Assembly (NCBI RefSeq): GCF_028690125.1
Contig: NZ_JAQVBV010000013.1
Coordinates: forward strand, 1-64,000
Direction: 5' to 3'
Origin: Bacteroides sp.
GTDB lineage: Bacteria > Bacteroidota > Bacteroidia > Bacteroidales > Bacteroidaceae
DNA: 64,000 nucleotides
This document shows positions 36,531 to 45,471 of this stretch, piece after piece; position 1 is the first letter of the stretch, and each line of letters opens with the position of its first letter. The position numbers were made by a program, and so were the translations under genes. The notes under the pieces were generated by a model that saw only the letters and a program-made list of their open reading frames with translations, was not told the DNA's origin and searched no databases.

Positions 36531-38531
36531 ATGAATAGTTCGAATGTGTTTTTTATTCGCACAACTAACAATTTAAATGAAAGATTCGTAGCTATAATAA
36601 AAGCTATATTATATTTCTTTTTTATTCCATTTATTCTATCTGGATGTAATAGGGGTGATTCGCAATTGAAAGAGGCATTAATATTAGCCAAAAACAACCG
36701 GTCCGAATTAGAGAAAGTATTAGATTTCTATCAAAATGACTCTCTAAAATTAGAAGCAGCAAAATTTCTAATAAAAAATATGCCTGGACACTATTCTTAT
36801 CAGGGAAATACAATTGAAAAATATTATGATGCTGTAGATTCTATATTAACTATAAACTATCCCATTGATACTCTAAAAGTTAGAATAGAAGAACTTTCCA
36901 ATAAATTTAAAACGAAACTTGATACCATTCAAGATATAGAAATCATAAAATCGGATTTTTTAATTGAAAATATAGAAAAGGCATTTACCGAATGGAAATC
37001 TGTAAAATGGGCTGCACATATTTCATTCAATGATTTTTGTGAATATATTCTGCCTTATAAATCTTCAGAACTACAGTCTTTAGACAATTGGAGAGATTAT
37101 TTAAAAACATTCTATCCCTACAAACTGGAAGAACTTAGCTGTTGTGATTTATTTAAACGTTCTGCTCTTTGGACTACATGTAAAATAAATCATGAATTGA
37201 GATTTTATGTGAAACCTATAGTCTGGGATTCACAAATTATCTCTATATTACGCCCTTCAACTCAAATGCGTTTTCCTTTCGGTCTTTGTGAGGACTACTC
37301 GCAATTGGAAACTGCTATTCTACGCAGTAACAGTGTTCCTGCAATGATCGATTTTACTCCCCAATGGCCGTTTCGTAGTCTAGGACATTCATGGAATGCC
37401 ATTCTAGCTAATAATGGCAAATTCATACCTTTTGGGGGAATCGACAGTGACCCCGGTGAGCCACATAAATTGGATGAAAAAATGGCGAAGGTATATAGGA
37501 AAACATATGCTATCAATCATGCGGTAAAGCGCTTAATACAAACAGAACAAAGCGTACCATCAACTTTTAGCACACCTTTTATAAAAGATGTCACTACTGA
37601 ATACATGATAACCAGTGATATTCAAGTTAACGTTGGAAAACAGAAAACCAACTATGCATATTTAGCAGTATTCGACAACCAATCATGGCAGCCAGTCTCT
37701 TTTGAAGAAATCAACAAAGGGGTCGCATTTTTTAAAGACATGGGACGTGATATCGTTTATCTGCCGGTATGTTATCTAAAAGCACGGATAAAACCGGTAG
37801 CTCCCCCTTTCATTCTGACATCAACTGGAGAAATTAGACCTTTCATTCCTGACACCAATCACCTACAAACTGTAACTTTATATAGAAAATATCCCGTATT
37901 TAAGCATGTACATGAAATTGCCGATCGAATCATGGGAGGAAAACTGCAAGCTTCAGATAACGAAAATTTCGAAAATCCTGTGACCATTTACGAAGTAGAC
38001 AATTGGATAACTCATGGGGAAGAAATAAAAGTACCTGATTCTTTGGGAAATTATAGATATTGGAGATATTATAAACCGAACGGAGGACACTGTAACATTG
38101 CAGAAGTAGTATTCGTTGGAGGTAAATCTCACCAGATAATCAGGGGGCGCATTATAGGGACAGAAGGATCATTTGGTAATAGGCCTGAATATACAAGAGA
38201 AGCGGCATTTGATAATGATGCATTAACATACTTTGACGCCCCACTCAATGACGACGGGTGGGTAGGTATGGATTTTGGCGAACCCATAAAAATGGAAAAG
38301 ATCATGTATACACCTCGAGGAGATGGAAATACAATCGAAATATCAGATATGTATGAACTTTTTTATTGGGATCGTCATTGTTGGGTATCATTAGGTGAGC
38401 AAAAAGCTGCTTCTGTTAAATTAGAATATGAAAATGTGCCGACTAACGCTTTACTACTTCTGAAAAATTTAACAAAGGGAAAAGAAGAAAGAATATTCAC
38501 CTACGAAAATGAAGAACAAGTATGGTGGTGA
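36531..38531 (+). CDS. Transglutaminase-like lipoprotein with C-terminal discoidin-like domain
   Basis: A 666-residue protein with lipobox ILSGC (Cys39) after an unusually long N-region; no shorter ATG start exists. It is a diverged paralogue of the 46070 protein: [25 protein letters not shown] and the C-terminal third correspond. The middle has transglutaminase-like features, Cys253 in [13 protein letters not shown] and His286 in LGHSWNAIL, in the order of the Cys-His-Asp fold; the Asp is not certain. Residues of about 480-660 resemble an F5/8 type C (discoidin) domain ([54 protein letters not shown]). It may bind or cross-link surface glycan or protein (inference). Promoter P1 lies about 490 bp upstream, past a decayed gene. 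Confidence 0.75.
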   Translation: MNSSNVFFIRTTNNLNERFVAIIKAILYFFFIPFILSGCNRGDSQLKEALILAKNNRSELEKVLDFYQNDSLKLEAAKFLIKNMPGHYSYQGNTIEKYYDAVDSILTINYPIDTLKVRIEELSNKFKTKLDTIQDIEIIKSDFLIENIEKAFTEWKSVKWAAHISFNDFCEYILPYKSSELQSLDNWRDYLKTFYPYKLEELSCCDLFKRSALWTTCKINHELRFYVKPIVWDSQIISILRPSTQMRFPFGLCEDYSQLETAILRSNSVPAMIDFTPQWPFRSLGHSWNAILANNGKFIPFGGIDSDPGEPHKLDEKMAKVYRKTYAINHAVKRLIQTEQSVPSTFSTPFIKDVTTEYMITSDIQVNVGKQKTNYAYLAVFDNQSWQPVSFEEINKGVAFFKDMGRDIVYLPVCYLKARIKPVAPPFILTSTGEIRPFIPDTNHLQTVTLYRKYPVFKHVHEIADRIMGGKLQASDNENFENPVTIYEVDNWITHGEEIKVPDSLGNYRYWRYYKPNGGHCNIAEVVFVGGKSHQIIRGRIIGTEGSFGNRPEYTREAAFDNDALTYFDAPLNDDGWVGMDFGEPIKMEKIMYTPRGDGNTIEISDMYELFYWDRHCWVSLGEQKAASVKLEYENVPTNALLLLKNLTKGKEERIFTYENEEQVWW

Positions 38532-38658
38532 TTAAAAAAGTATACCCTAAAATCTGTAACATTGTGTGTAAAAAGTTATAAGATATCTTTTTTTAGGCAT
38601 TACGCTAGTGGTTGCGGATTTAAGGTTTTAGGAGAATAGCGTTTCAAAATGAGTCCTG

Positions 38659-38811
38659 ATATTTGTTTAAGTATGAATTGGAAGCTGTGCTTTTTATTAC
38701 AATATACAGATAAATAATATTGCTTATTTATTTAACTTGTTGATAATAAGTGTTGTTTGTTGAAGGCGTGTAACGGACTCTTGTCAGGTGTTTGGGCTGC
38801 CTGTATTTTTA
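38659..38811 (+). promoter_or_regulatory. Promoter module P2
   Basis: ATATTTG (38659), ATTACAATATA (38696-38706), TGTAACGGACTCTTG (38769-38783) and -7 TATTTTTA (38804-38811). The first half-site has one change (ATTACA). The leader after it (CGAATGTTATAC) matches that after P5. It precedes the small ORF at 38906. Confidence 0.6.
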
Positions 38812-38905
38812 CGAATGTTATACGACAATTTAGAGGACTAAATAGTTGTGATTTAGAAACTGTGAGATACTTTATTAACATATGTAGATTTATATTTCCG
38901 GTAGG

Positions 38906-39079
38906 ATGAAAGCATTAATAAAATTAATAAGATATTCTTCATATTTATCAGGTGCTGCAGTCTCTATAGCCACAGCCTGTGCGCATCTAAGGCTGTTGCA
39001 TTGGCATATGGCGGGAGATTATCATAGGCAAGCACCTATTTTATGGCGTTTATGCCTTGCTGAACGAATAAAACATTAA
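38906..39079 (+). CDS. 57-residue ORF sharing its start with the 46070 lipoprotein
   Basis: Starts MKALIKLIRYSSYLSG and ends LWRLCLAERIKH. The first seven residues and their codons (ATGAAAGCATT-ATAAAATTA) match the start of the lipoprotein gene at 46070, and promoter P2 lies about 90 bp upstream. After that the sequences diverge. It may be a small peptide gene made from a duplicated promoter and start, or the stump of a deleted paralogue. No function can be assigned. Confidence 0.35.
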   Translation: MKALIKLIRYSSYLSGAAVSIATACAHLRLLHWHMAGDYHRQAPILWRLCLAERIKH

Positions 39080-39156
39080 CTTTACGGCATACTTTTACTG
39101 CAAAGGTCTAAGTCAAGTTATAGATAAACTATTTAAATGATTAAAAGCTTAGTAAT

Positions 39157-39363
39157 ATGTCAGGTTCAGAATTAATATTGTTGATTTGTATGGTAATATC
39201 TATTGTGTTGAATATATATTATGTAAAACCTGTTTGGGAGAAACTCAAAACAAAACGGGGTACGCATATACGTTTTGCACTGTGGCTAATATCCAGTTGG
39301 GCAATTACTATTTATTTAGTAGTGGAATGTTGGAAGTTTGTATTGAAAGATCTATTTGTATAA
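39157..39363 (+). CDS. Small membrane protein, 68 residues
   Basis: Two hydrophobic segments (LILLICMVISIVLNIYYV and FALWLISSWAITIYLVVECW) joined by a basic KLKTKRGTHIR loop give a plausible two-helix membrane protein. The ATG follows an AATAT leader without a clear ribosome binding site, which is usual in Bacteroides. I do not recognise it. It follows the 57-residue ORF by 77 bp and may share promoter P2. Confidence 0.4.
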   Translation: MSGSELILLICMVISIVLNIYYVKPVWEKLKTKRGTHIRFALWLISSWAITIYLVVECWKFVLKDLFV

Positions 39364-39549
39364 ATATCTATTAAGTAGCATTTATATAAACGCCTATTAA
39401 TAAGTAGTATCTCAAAATTAGTAATTAATCTGCTCTCTTTCATCCAGAGCGTAGCAAAGCATCTCTTCTTTTTAATGTCAAGAGAGAGTAGATTCAAAGG
39501 AAAACATTATTTGTGATGATGTATCCCTTTATTAGTAACTATATTTGTG

Positions 39550-39605
39550 CCCTCCTATTGTCACAGTTGTGCCAGCGAGGTGGCACAACTGTGACAATAG
39601 GAGGG
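39550..39605. repeat. Perfect 25-bp inverted repeat with TGTGCCA/TGGCACA units
   Basis: 39550-39574 pairs perfectly with 39581-39605 across GCGAGG. A second small hairpin, TTGTGCCA/TGGCACAA, follows at 39612-39633, repeating the apical unit. The gap 39364-39857 holds no gene I can support; it also has a long-loop hairpin (AATCTGCTCTCTT near 39428 with AAGAGAGAGTAGATT near 39480). Confidence 0.75.
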
Positions 39606-39857
39606 TATTCTTGTGCCAATATGATGGCACAACTGTATATGTTAAGTAACTATGATTATGTCTGGAAACACTTTACACAGATTGGTTATTACTTTCTAAT
39701 TCACTATACATATTTATGATACTCTTCCCGCTTTGGCATACACGGAACTACCATAAGTTTCTTTCCATCGCATGAATAGACTAGTGAACTAAAGTATCAT
39801 GAATTGGTAACTCGAAATATAAATAACAGGTATTGATTCCCGTAATTAGTTATTTTA

Positions 39858-39865
39858 TACCTTTG
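39858..39865 (+). promoter_or_regulatory. -7 box of the membrane HTH gene
   Basis: TACCTTTG, with TTGATT about 22 bp upstream. The leader to the ATG at 39918 is about 45 nt. Confidence 0.6.
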
Positions 39866-39917
39866 TAGCCGCAAGATAACTGAGACGCAATTACTAATGA
39901 GATAGAAAAGTAGCGAT

Positions 39918-40721
39918 ATGAAACAAATAATTTATCCTTTCAAGCAATTATTATCAGGTGGTCTGTTATGCATTGGTGTTGTAATAGTCGCCTATCTATT
40001 TGAAATCTTTTTCCCTGGAATGTATGTGAACGCTTTCTCATCTTCTATTTATCTTTCATTTTGGATGGTTCTTTTAGTGGGAGCCTTGATTTGGACATTT
40101 CGTGAACCGGGAGTAAAGGGATTAGCATCTGAAATAACAGATTGGCAACTTATTGCGGCTTTCTTTTTATTTGTATCAGACCGAATCTATAATGCTATGC
40201 CAAAAGAAATTCACCGAGATATAGCTCCGGTATTGTCTACATATACATTACCGATATTGATTATTGGGAGTTTAATAGTAGCAGGCATAATCAAGTTTTC
40301 CACATCGTTATACCGGAGGTTAGAAGATGAACGGAGGCAAAATGCACTTCAAACACAAAGAATTCAGCAATTACTTGATTCTCCTCCAACTCAATATAAA
40401 AGTTGTCTATTGATTCGTAAACTTATAAAGAATGAATCTATCATTCTGCTTTCTGCAAGTGACAACCTCCAATTGGTAGAGGAATGTCAGATAATTGATT
40501 TAGCTTTTTTCAATTGGTTGAGGAAACAGAATCTTCCACAGACTCCTCCTCCACGTGTCATAATTTTATGTGTACTGATTCGGATGCTAAAAACGAAAGA
40601 GGAGATATTAACTATTCTTGATATGACTAATGACACTTATCGGGTTATGAAATCTCGTGCTCGGAAGCGTTTAGGCATTGAAGATGAAGATTGGGAAACA
40701 TTCTTGAAGGAAATAAAATAA
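39918..40721 (+). CDS. Membrane-anchored HTH regulator, tandem set 1
   Basis: A 267-residue protein. Four predicted membrane helices fill residues of about 10-140 (LLSGGLLCIGVVIVAYLFEIF, IYLSFWMVLLVGALIW, WQLIAAFFLFVSDRIY, LPILIIGSLIVAGII). A basic and helical linker follows, and the C-terminus has a LuxR/sigma-4-like helix-turn-helix (VIILCVLIRMLKTKEEILTIL, TYRVMKSRARKRLGIEDED), the pattern of Bacteroidetes regulators that bind DNA from the membrane. It is about 55 percent identical to 43328-44125 by eye. It converges on the 40730 and 41014 genes. A natural guess is that it recognises promoter modules P1-P6; there is no direct evidence. Confidence 0.65.
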   Translation: MKQIIYPFKQLLSGGLLCIGVVIVAYLFEIFFPGMYVNAFSSSIYLSFWMVLLVGALIWTFREPGVKGLASEITDWQLIAAFFLFVSDRIYNAMPKEIHRDIAPVLSTYTLPILIIGSLIVAGIIKFSTSLYRRLEDERRQNALQTQRIQQLLDSPPTQYKSCLLIRKLIKNESIILLSASDNLQLVEECQIIDLAFFNWLRKQNLPQTPPPRVIILCVLIRMLKTKEEILTILDMTNDTYRVMKSRARKRLGIEDEDWETFLKEIK

Positions 40722-40729
40722 TTTTATCT

Positions 40730-41029
40730 CTAAAGTGTTAATCCATTTATTAATTCTACTAAAGAATTCATGGCAGAAATAGTCCCGCTTATTATAGCAA
40801 CATAAAACCATACTCTTTTATTGGAGTATTGATTTTTAGGGAATAATTTGATAGCACCTGCTATTAGTATTATCCATGAAAGTAAATTAAATAAGTTGAT
40901 CATAAATATCTGAATAACAATATTTATGTCTTTGATAAATAGGTCTAAGTAGCATAAAAAGAATATTATGCTACTTACTATACCATATAGAATGATATAT
41001 CGTAGAGCTATTTTTAATTCCCGATACAT
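40730..41029 (-). CDS. Small three-helix membrane protein, tandem set 1
   Basis: A 99-residue protein with about three membrane segments (IILYGIVSSIIFFLCYLDLF, MINLFNLLSWIILIAGAI and WFYVAIISGTISAMNSLVELI). It is paralogous to 44128-44409: both share FIKDIN, LSWI-LI-GA, FP---SNKRVWFY and a C-terminal AMNSLVELIN/AIDSFIKLIN helix. Its start overlaps the end of the upstream lipoprotein gene by 16 bp, so translation is likely coupled. The function is unknown; constant pairing with the lipoprotein suggests a complex. Confidence 0.6.
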   Translation of the reverse strand: MYRELKIALRYIILYGIVSSIIFFLCYLDLFIKDINIVIQIFMINLFNLLSWIILIAGAIKLFPKNQYSNKRVWFYVAIISGTISAMNSLVELINGLTL

Positions 41030-41727
41030 TCTTGATATGCTTTATCAGCCATTCTTGTTTCAAAATTATATATTGATGCAGCATTCATATAGCAAAGTTG
41101 TGCAACTGCTGGGAAGTTTCCACAAGTTGCAGTTGCATTATCAAATTTTAATTTAGCTGCATCTTTTGTCGCCTCTCTCTGTTTTTCACACTCAGAAGTA
41201 TTTCCTCCCCCTTCTTGACGCGTTTTTAAAGAGTTCGTCTTTATTTGTGAACGGCTTTCTGCAAATAGCGTGAATAATTGTGTCCTTTCCTCTTCACTTA
41301 ATCTCAAGAATCCAGTCTGATTGAAGAGCTTTTCCCTAGCTTGGTCTACTTGCTGTAATACCTCATTCATATTCGCTTTTTGAATGAGGTCAGCCATATA
41401 ATCATCATTATTTATGCTGCTCATATGCTGATCGTATTCTTCTTCGCTTAATGTAGAAGTATAGGCTTTCAGTTTTTCGGCTAGAAGTTCATTACTCATT
41501 TCAAACTCCCAAAATTCATTTGAAGCAGCAATAGAGTCAATAAGGGTGTATTCCCCATTCATCATTCTTGATGAAAATGCACGTGTTTTAGCTACCCCAT
41601 TTGCTCCCACTTCTGTTTCATCAGCATAATAGTCATCGTTACTACAACTATAAATAAAGAATGTGGCTAATATTCCACAAACAAATACTATTGCATACGA
41701 TAGATTTTTAATTCTTTTTCCAGTCAT
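41014..41727 (-). CDS. Lipoprotein with Cys-containing C-terminal module, tandem set 1
   Basis: A 237-residue lipoprotein (lipobox IYSC near residue 28) whose mature part begins with acidic residues. The central part is helical (SNELLAEKLKAYTSTLSEEEY). The C-terminal ~65 residues start at SLKTRQEGG, contain cysteines in TSECEKQ, ATCGN and QLCYM, and end AYQECIGN. The paralogue at 44414 keeps the TRQEGG start, the cysteine pattern and the ECIGN end while the intervening sequence differs, so the module is probably a distinct domain. I know no family for it. On the minus strand a TTACTTTG box (41753-41760) could be its promoter. It is divergent from module P3. Confidence 0.6.
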   Translation of the reverse strand: MTGKRIKNLSYAIVFVCGILATFFIYSCSNDDYYADETEVGANGVAKTRAFSSRMMNGEYTLIDSIAASNEFWEFEMSNELLAEKLKAYTSTLSEEEYDQHMSSINNDDYMADLIQKANMNEVLQQVDQAREKLFNQTGFLRLSEEERTQLFTLFAESRSQIKTNSLKTRQEGGGNTSECEKQREATKDAAKLKFDNATATCGNFPAVAQLCYMNAASIYNFETRMADKAYQECIGN

Positions 41728-41786
41728 GATTGTTTTGATTTTAGATTTGCTGCAAAGTAAGCTAAAAAATAGAAATTTGAAGGAAA

Positions 41787-41962
41787 ATATTTGCTCTAAA
41801 AATAAAAAAAAGTGTTCTTATTAAATTAAGTATTCGTTTAACCGTTACAGATTAAGCATTAACCAATTTTTTTCGTTTAGCTAATTTGTTTGTAATGAGT
41901 TTAATAACTCAATTTGTCGTGTAACGCCCTATTGCATTGTATTGTAAAGACCGGTATCTTTG
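41787..41962 (+). promoter_or_regulatory. Promoter module P3
   Basis: ATATTTG (41787), GTTACAG (41844), TGTAACGCCCTATTG (41920-41934) and -7 TATCTTTG (41955-41962). It drives hairpin RNA E3. ATATTTG is 57 bp from GTTACA here, versus 36-38 bp in P1, P2 and P6. Confidence 0.65.
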
Positions 41963-42093
41963 CAAAAGTAAAAAGCAATATAGGAACAGAAAAATATTGA
42001 TAATGTTTATCAGTGCTATGTTGTTTTGTTTTTTAATAGAGGATATACTTTATTATACTAGTGTGTATATATAATTATGTTAAATGAAGATTT

Positions 42094-42240
42094 AAGGTTT
42101 GGCGAGGACACTCTGAGGGGAGAGCATGTTTCATTTGCAACATTGTATAAATGCTACTTCTTTATCGTCTTAGAGGTTAAACTCTGGTTGAAAAAGAAAA
42201 GTGTTTTTTATATTTGTAGTTCTCGCCAGCCTTTTATTTT
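42094..42240 (+). ncRNA. Hairpin RNA candidate E3
   Basis: The closing stem has AAGGTT then bulged T then GGCGAGGAC (42101-42109), paired with GTTCTCGCC (42219-42227) then AGCCTT, followed by TTATTTT. Inside are a short hairpin CTCT-GAGGGG-AGAG and a helix TATAAA/TTTATA (42146-42151 with 42207-42212). Copies E4 and E6 share this layout with compensatory changes. With promoter P3 the transcript would be about 270 nt. It could instead be a deleted pseudogene; see findings. Confidence 0.55.
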
Positions 42241-42330
42241 ATTGTAGTCTAGAAATCTAAAAATCCTTATTACAATATTTGATATGTTAGTTTTAAAAAG
42301 TACTCATCGAGGTGTTCCGCAATAAATTAA

Positions 42331-42516
42331 AAAATAGTTGTTCTTTTCATTTTATCTATAACCATTATTATTTCAGTAAGTTTTTTATTTGATGCTCAAA
42401 TGCCTTTTCTGCATTTTTTTTGTAGGAAAAGTAAGGCGGATGATTCAGTCTTTACTTCTTTGCATAAAGGCATTTCATTGAAAATACTAAATTTATATAA
42501 GGATGAATGGGGGTGA
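42331..42516 (+). pseudogene. Unrecognised open frame without start codon
   Basis: A 61-codon frame beginning after a stop: a hydrophobic segment (VLFILSITIIISVSFLF), then DAQMPFLHFFCRKSKADDS and ending LYKDEWG. It looks like a membrane-anchored N-terminus lacking an ATG in place; probably a remnant. The rest of 42241-42593 holds nothing I can support. Confidence 0.25.
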
Positions 42517-42593
42517 AGAATAAAGTTACCGTAACTCCCTCAAAATAGATATATTTCAAGATTTTGTTCTATATGATAAACAAATAAATGTGG

Positions 42594-43022
42594 TTACATT
42601 TTTAATAAATCATTGTAAACAAGTACTCCACCTAAAAAACCGGTAGCAGCAACAGAAAAAGCAGCCAAAATATAAAAGAGAAATCCAAACTTATGGAGTT
42701 TCTCAGCATATTTTTTTAATAAATGCTTAGCTAAATAAAACGCAGATGCAATACATAAGAATGTTACTGTTACACCGGCAAATGTGCTATGGATATTTTT
42801 AGCTTGAGCTAAAACCGGTTCAGTAAAGTTTGGGGTAAATATACCGCCGGCTATTGCTGCCAATATAGCAGAAAGTGTAGCAAAATACAAAATATATTCT
42901 CCACACGGATATGCAAATTTGTTAGGTTTGAATAATCGTAATGCGGCAAATAGTACACCCAATAAAGTTAATGCTATTGGGAAGTGGACTAACATCGGAT
43001 GAATATGGGCAGTATCAAACAT
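42594..43022 (-). CDS. DUF2231-type membrane protein
   Basis: A 142-residue protein with four membrane helices. The N-terminal IHPMLVHFPIALTLLGVLFAAL is the signature of DUF2231, and NIHSTFAGVTVTFLC resembles the second conserved histidine region. The family is found in many bacteria, sometimes with cytochromes, and has no assigned biochemical role. It is oriented opposite to the HTH gene at 43328 and does not belong to the duplicated sets. Confidence 0.75.
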   Translation of the reverse strand: MFDTAHIHPMLVHFPIALTLLGVLFAALRLFKPNKFAYPCGEYILYFATLSAILAAIAGGIFTPNFTEPVLAQAKNIHSTFAGVTVTFLCIASAFYLAKHLLKKYAEKLHKFGFLFYILAAFSVAATGFLGGVLVYNDLLKM

Positions 43023-43287
43023 ATCTTTTTTTCAAATAACATATATGAGATTATTATGTTCACTGTAATATGCACTAAATAAAAATGAATTTGAAGCATA
43101 CCCCGGTCTTAATTAATTGTGCAGTTTATTCCACTCTGGGTTGTATGAAAAATAATTTAGTAATGTAATTCAGATTTCAATTGGCCCTTTTTCGTTTCTG
43201 CTGGTTTATTCATAAAATCCGATTATTTCAAAGTCCTTTATCCATAACCTTCTTCGCCTTTTCACGCTATTTTTCAGTTTTATTTTT

Positions 43288-43295
43288 TATCTTTG
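43288..43295 (+). promoter_or_regulatory. -7 box of the second membrane HTH gene
   Basis: TATCTTTG lies 33 bp before the ATG at 43328. It rules out an upstream in-frame ATG at 43181, which lies before the transcription start. Confidence 0.6.
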
Positions 43296-43327
43296 TACAA
43301 AATAGGACACGTGAAAATCAGAGATAT

Positions 43328-44125
43328 ATGAAGTCAGTAGCTTATTCCTTTCAACAACTATTGTCAGGCGGTTTGTTATGCTGTGGTGTCATAGTTGTGG
43401 CATATTTGTCCGAGATATTTTTCCCGGAATGGTATGTTGATGCATTTTCTTCTTCTATTTATCTCACATTATGGCTGGTATTATTTGTAGGAGCATTGCT
43501 TTGGACTATTCGCGAACCGAGTGCTCAAGGATTGGGTGCTGAAATAACCGATTGGCAATTTATTGCTGCTTTTCTCCTGTTTGCATCAAATAGGGTTTTT
43601 GAAGTGATGCCGAAAGAAATTCATCGGGTAATGGATCCGGTCCTGTCTACTTATATGTTGCCGGCATTGATCATTGGCGGATTGGTGGTGGCCGGTATAA
43701 TTAAGCTTTCGATAACTTTAAATAGGAAGTTGGTAGTGGAACGACAGCAGACAATTCTTCAAACACAACGAATTAAAGAATTGATAGATTCTCCTCTGCC
43801 TACACAGAAAGGACTTTTGTTATTTCGAAGTTTAATTGAAAATAAATCTATTGCCCGATTTTCTGCAAGTGAAATTTCGTTGCTAATAGAAGGATGCCAT
43901 ACGATGGATCCGATCTTTTTCGGTTGGCTAAAAAAGCAAAATATTCAACCTACACCACGTGACATCATATTATGTGTTCTTATTCGAATGAGAAAAAGTA
44001 AAAATGAGATATTATCTATCTTACGTATTAATGATGGCTCTTATCGTGTTATGAAATCTCGTGCAAAAAAACGATTCAATATCGAAAATGATGATTGGGA
44101 AGTGTTCTTGCAAAATTTGAAGTAA
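43328..44125 (+). CDS. Membrane-anchored HTH regulator, tandem set 2
   Basis: A 265-residue paralogue of 39918-40721. It has the same four membrane helices (QQLLSGGLLCCGVIVVAYLSEI to LPALIIGGLVVAGIIKL) and the same C-terminal HTH (DIILCVLIRMRKSKNEILSIL, SYRVMKSRAKKRFNIENDD). ATG at 43328 gives a start equal to that of the paralogue. It is followed by two minus-strand genes 2 bp away, in the same order as set 1, so the whole ~2-kb block was duplicated. Divergence is moderate and both copies are intact, suggesting that both are used, perhaps on different promoter modules. Confidence 0.65.
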   Translation: MKSVAYSFQQLLSGGLLCCGVIVVAYLSEIFFPEWYVDAFSSSIYLTLWLVLFVGALLWTIREPSAQGLGAEITDWQFIAAFLLFASNRVFEVMPKEIHRVMDPVLSTYMLPALIIGGLVVAGIIKLSITLNRKLVVERQQTILQTQRIKELIDSPLPTQKGLLLFRSLIENKSIARFSASEISLLIEGCHTMDPIFFGWLKKQNIQPTPRDIILCVLIRMRKSKNEILSILRINDGSYRVMKSRAKKRFNIENDDWEVFLQNLK

Positions 44126-44127
44126 TG

Positions 44128-44409
44128 CTATATTAGTGTGTTTATTAATTTTATAAATGAATCAATCGCAGCAACCGAACTCATCATTATTGTATAGTAG
44201 AACCAGACTCTTTTATTAGATGATTTATGTCTTGGAAATGTTCTGACTGCACCTATTATAAGAACTATCCACGAAAGGAATTGGAAAAAAATAAGCAAGA
44301 CATATTGAAGAATATAATTAATATCCTTTATGAAGTAATTTGAATAACATATTACAATGCTAATACCACAAATTATGCAATAAAGAGTGATATATTTAAT
44401 TAATTTCAT
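44128..44409 (-). CDS. Small three-helix membrane protein, tandem set 2
   Basis: A 93-residue paralogue of 40730-41029 with three membrane segments (YITLYCIICGISIVICYSNYF, FFQFLSWIVLIIGAV, WFYYTIMMSSVAAIDSFIKLI) and the same SNKRVWFY motif. It lies 4 bp downstream of the lipoprotein gene at 44414, whereas in set 1 the genes overlap. Function unknown. Confidence 0.6.
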   Translation of the reverse strand: MKLIKYITLYCIICGISIVICYSNYFIKDINYILQYVLLIFFQFLSWIVLIIGAVRTFPRHKSSNKRVWFYYTIMMSSVAAIDSFIKLINTLI

Positions 44410-44413
44410 TATA

Positions 44414-45121
44414 TTAATTACCTATGCATTCTTCGTAATGCTTTTTTGCCCATTCTAAGTCACAATTGCGTCTAGCTGCTGCTTGAATATAACAAGGATA
44501 TGGAAATAATATACTATCGCAAAATAGCACATTATGGTTATAAGTAGCTTCAGCTTGCTGAATTTCGGCTTCTCGTTTCTTTTCACATTCAGATACATTT
44601 CCTCCTTCTTGTCGCGTTTTCAAAGATTCTATCTTTGTATTTGAACGACTTTCTGCAAACTGCATAAATAATTGTGTTTTTTCCTCTTCACTTAATTTTG
44701 AAAATCCTGTGTTTTTGAGGAGATTCTCTTTTGCTTTATTCATTTGTTGCAATACTTCTTCTAAGTTAGCTGTTTTAATGAATTCGGTTGTATAATCGTC
44801 ATTATTGAGATTCTCCATAAGTACATCATATTCTTCCTGTCCTAATGATGAAGCATAAGTATCAAATTTCTGGGCAAGAAGTTCGCTACTCATTTGAAAT
44901 TCCCAAAACTCATCAGAAGCAGCGATAGAATCAATAAGTGTATCACCTATCCCCATCATTCTAGATGAAAGTGCACGTGTTTTGGCTACCCCATTATCTT
45001 CTTTCCGGGTTTCGTCCGTATAATATTCATCTGTACTACAGCTATAGATAAAGAAAGTGGATAATAGTCCACAGGTAAGTACTATTACATAGGAGATGTT
45101 TCTCATTTTTTTTCCAGTCAT
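44414..45121 (-). CDS. Lipoprotein with Cys-containing C-terminal module, tandem set 2
   Basis: A 235-residue paralogue of 41014-41727: MTGKKMRNISYVIVL signal, lipobox IYSC, NGVAKTRALSSRMM, DSIAASDEFWEF and a strongly conserved helical middle. The C-terminal module again starts SLKTRQEGG and ends YEECIGN, with cysteines in SECEKKR, FCDSI, YPCYIQ and RNCDLEW; the sequence between the cysteines is not conserved with set 1, while the ends are. The promoter candidate on the minus strand is TTACTTTG (45146-45153), conserved with set 1. It is divergent from module P4. Confidence 0.6.
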   Translation of the reverse strand: MTGKKMRNISYVIVLTCGLLSTFFIYSCSTDEYYTDETRKEDNGVAKTRALSSRMMGIGDTLIDSIAASDEFWEFQMSSELLAQKFDTYASSLGQEEYDVLMENLNNDDYTTEFIKTANLEEVLQQMNKAKENLLKNTGFSKLSEEEKTQLFMQFAESRSNTKIESLKTRQEGGNVSECEKKREAEIQQAEATYNHNVLFCDSILFPYPCYIQAAARRNCDLEWAKKHYEECIGN

Positions 45122-45179
45122 GATTTTTTAATTTTAAATTTGATGCAAAGTAAGCGAAATAAAAGAATTTGGAAGGATA

Positions 45180-45356
45180 ATATTTGTTCTAAAAATGAAA
45201 AAATCAATTCTTATGTATATCAAACATATATTGCAATTGTTACAATATAAGTGTAAAATGATTATTTTTATTTGCTAATTGTTTTATAATCAGTAAGGTA
45301 TATCTTTGCTGCCTGTAACGGACTGTTGCACCGTGTTAAAATGTATAGTACTTTAG
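45180..45356 (+). promoter_or_regulatory. Promoter module P4
   Basis: ATATTTG (45180), GTTACAATATA (45239-45249), TGTAACGGACTGTTG (45314-45328) and a degenerate -7 TACTTTAG (45349-45356). It precedes hairpin RNA E4. ATATTTG to GTTACA is 59 bp. Confidence 0.6.
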
Positions 45357-45471
45357 CGGAAAGAAACAAAACTTGATCAGAACAAAGATAACTGATAACA
45401 TCAATATGAATTGTCTTGTTTTATGAAATAATAGTTTTATTATGTTTATTGTATATATTGAACGATAATTT

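Noticed and set aside
36343..36534. 63-codon ORF overlapping the start of the 36531 gene
   Set aside because: Its text is explained better by a broken lipoprotein gene in another frame; no family-like features.
39550..39633. CRISPR-like repeat
   Set aside because: Only palindromic units without regular spacers; no array and no cas genes in the window.
39513..39719. 68-codon ORF across the 25-bp palindrome
   Set aside because: The frame is imposed by the palindrome and has no ribosome binding site or recognisable protein pattern.
43181..43327. N-terminal extension of the second membrane HTH protein
   Set aside because: The TATCTTTG box at 43288-43295 and the aligned start of the paralogue favour ATG at 43328.
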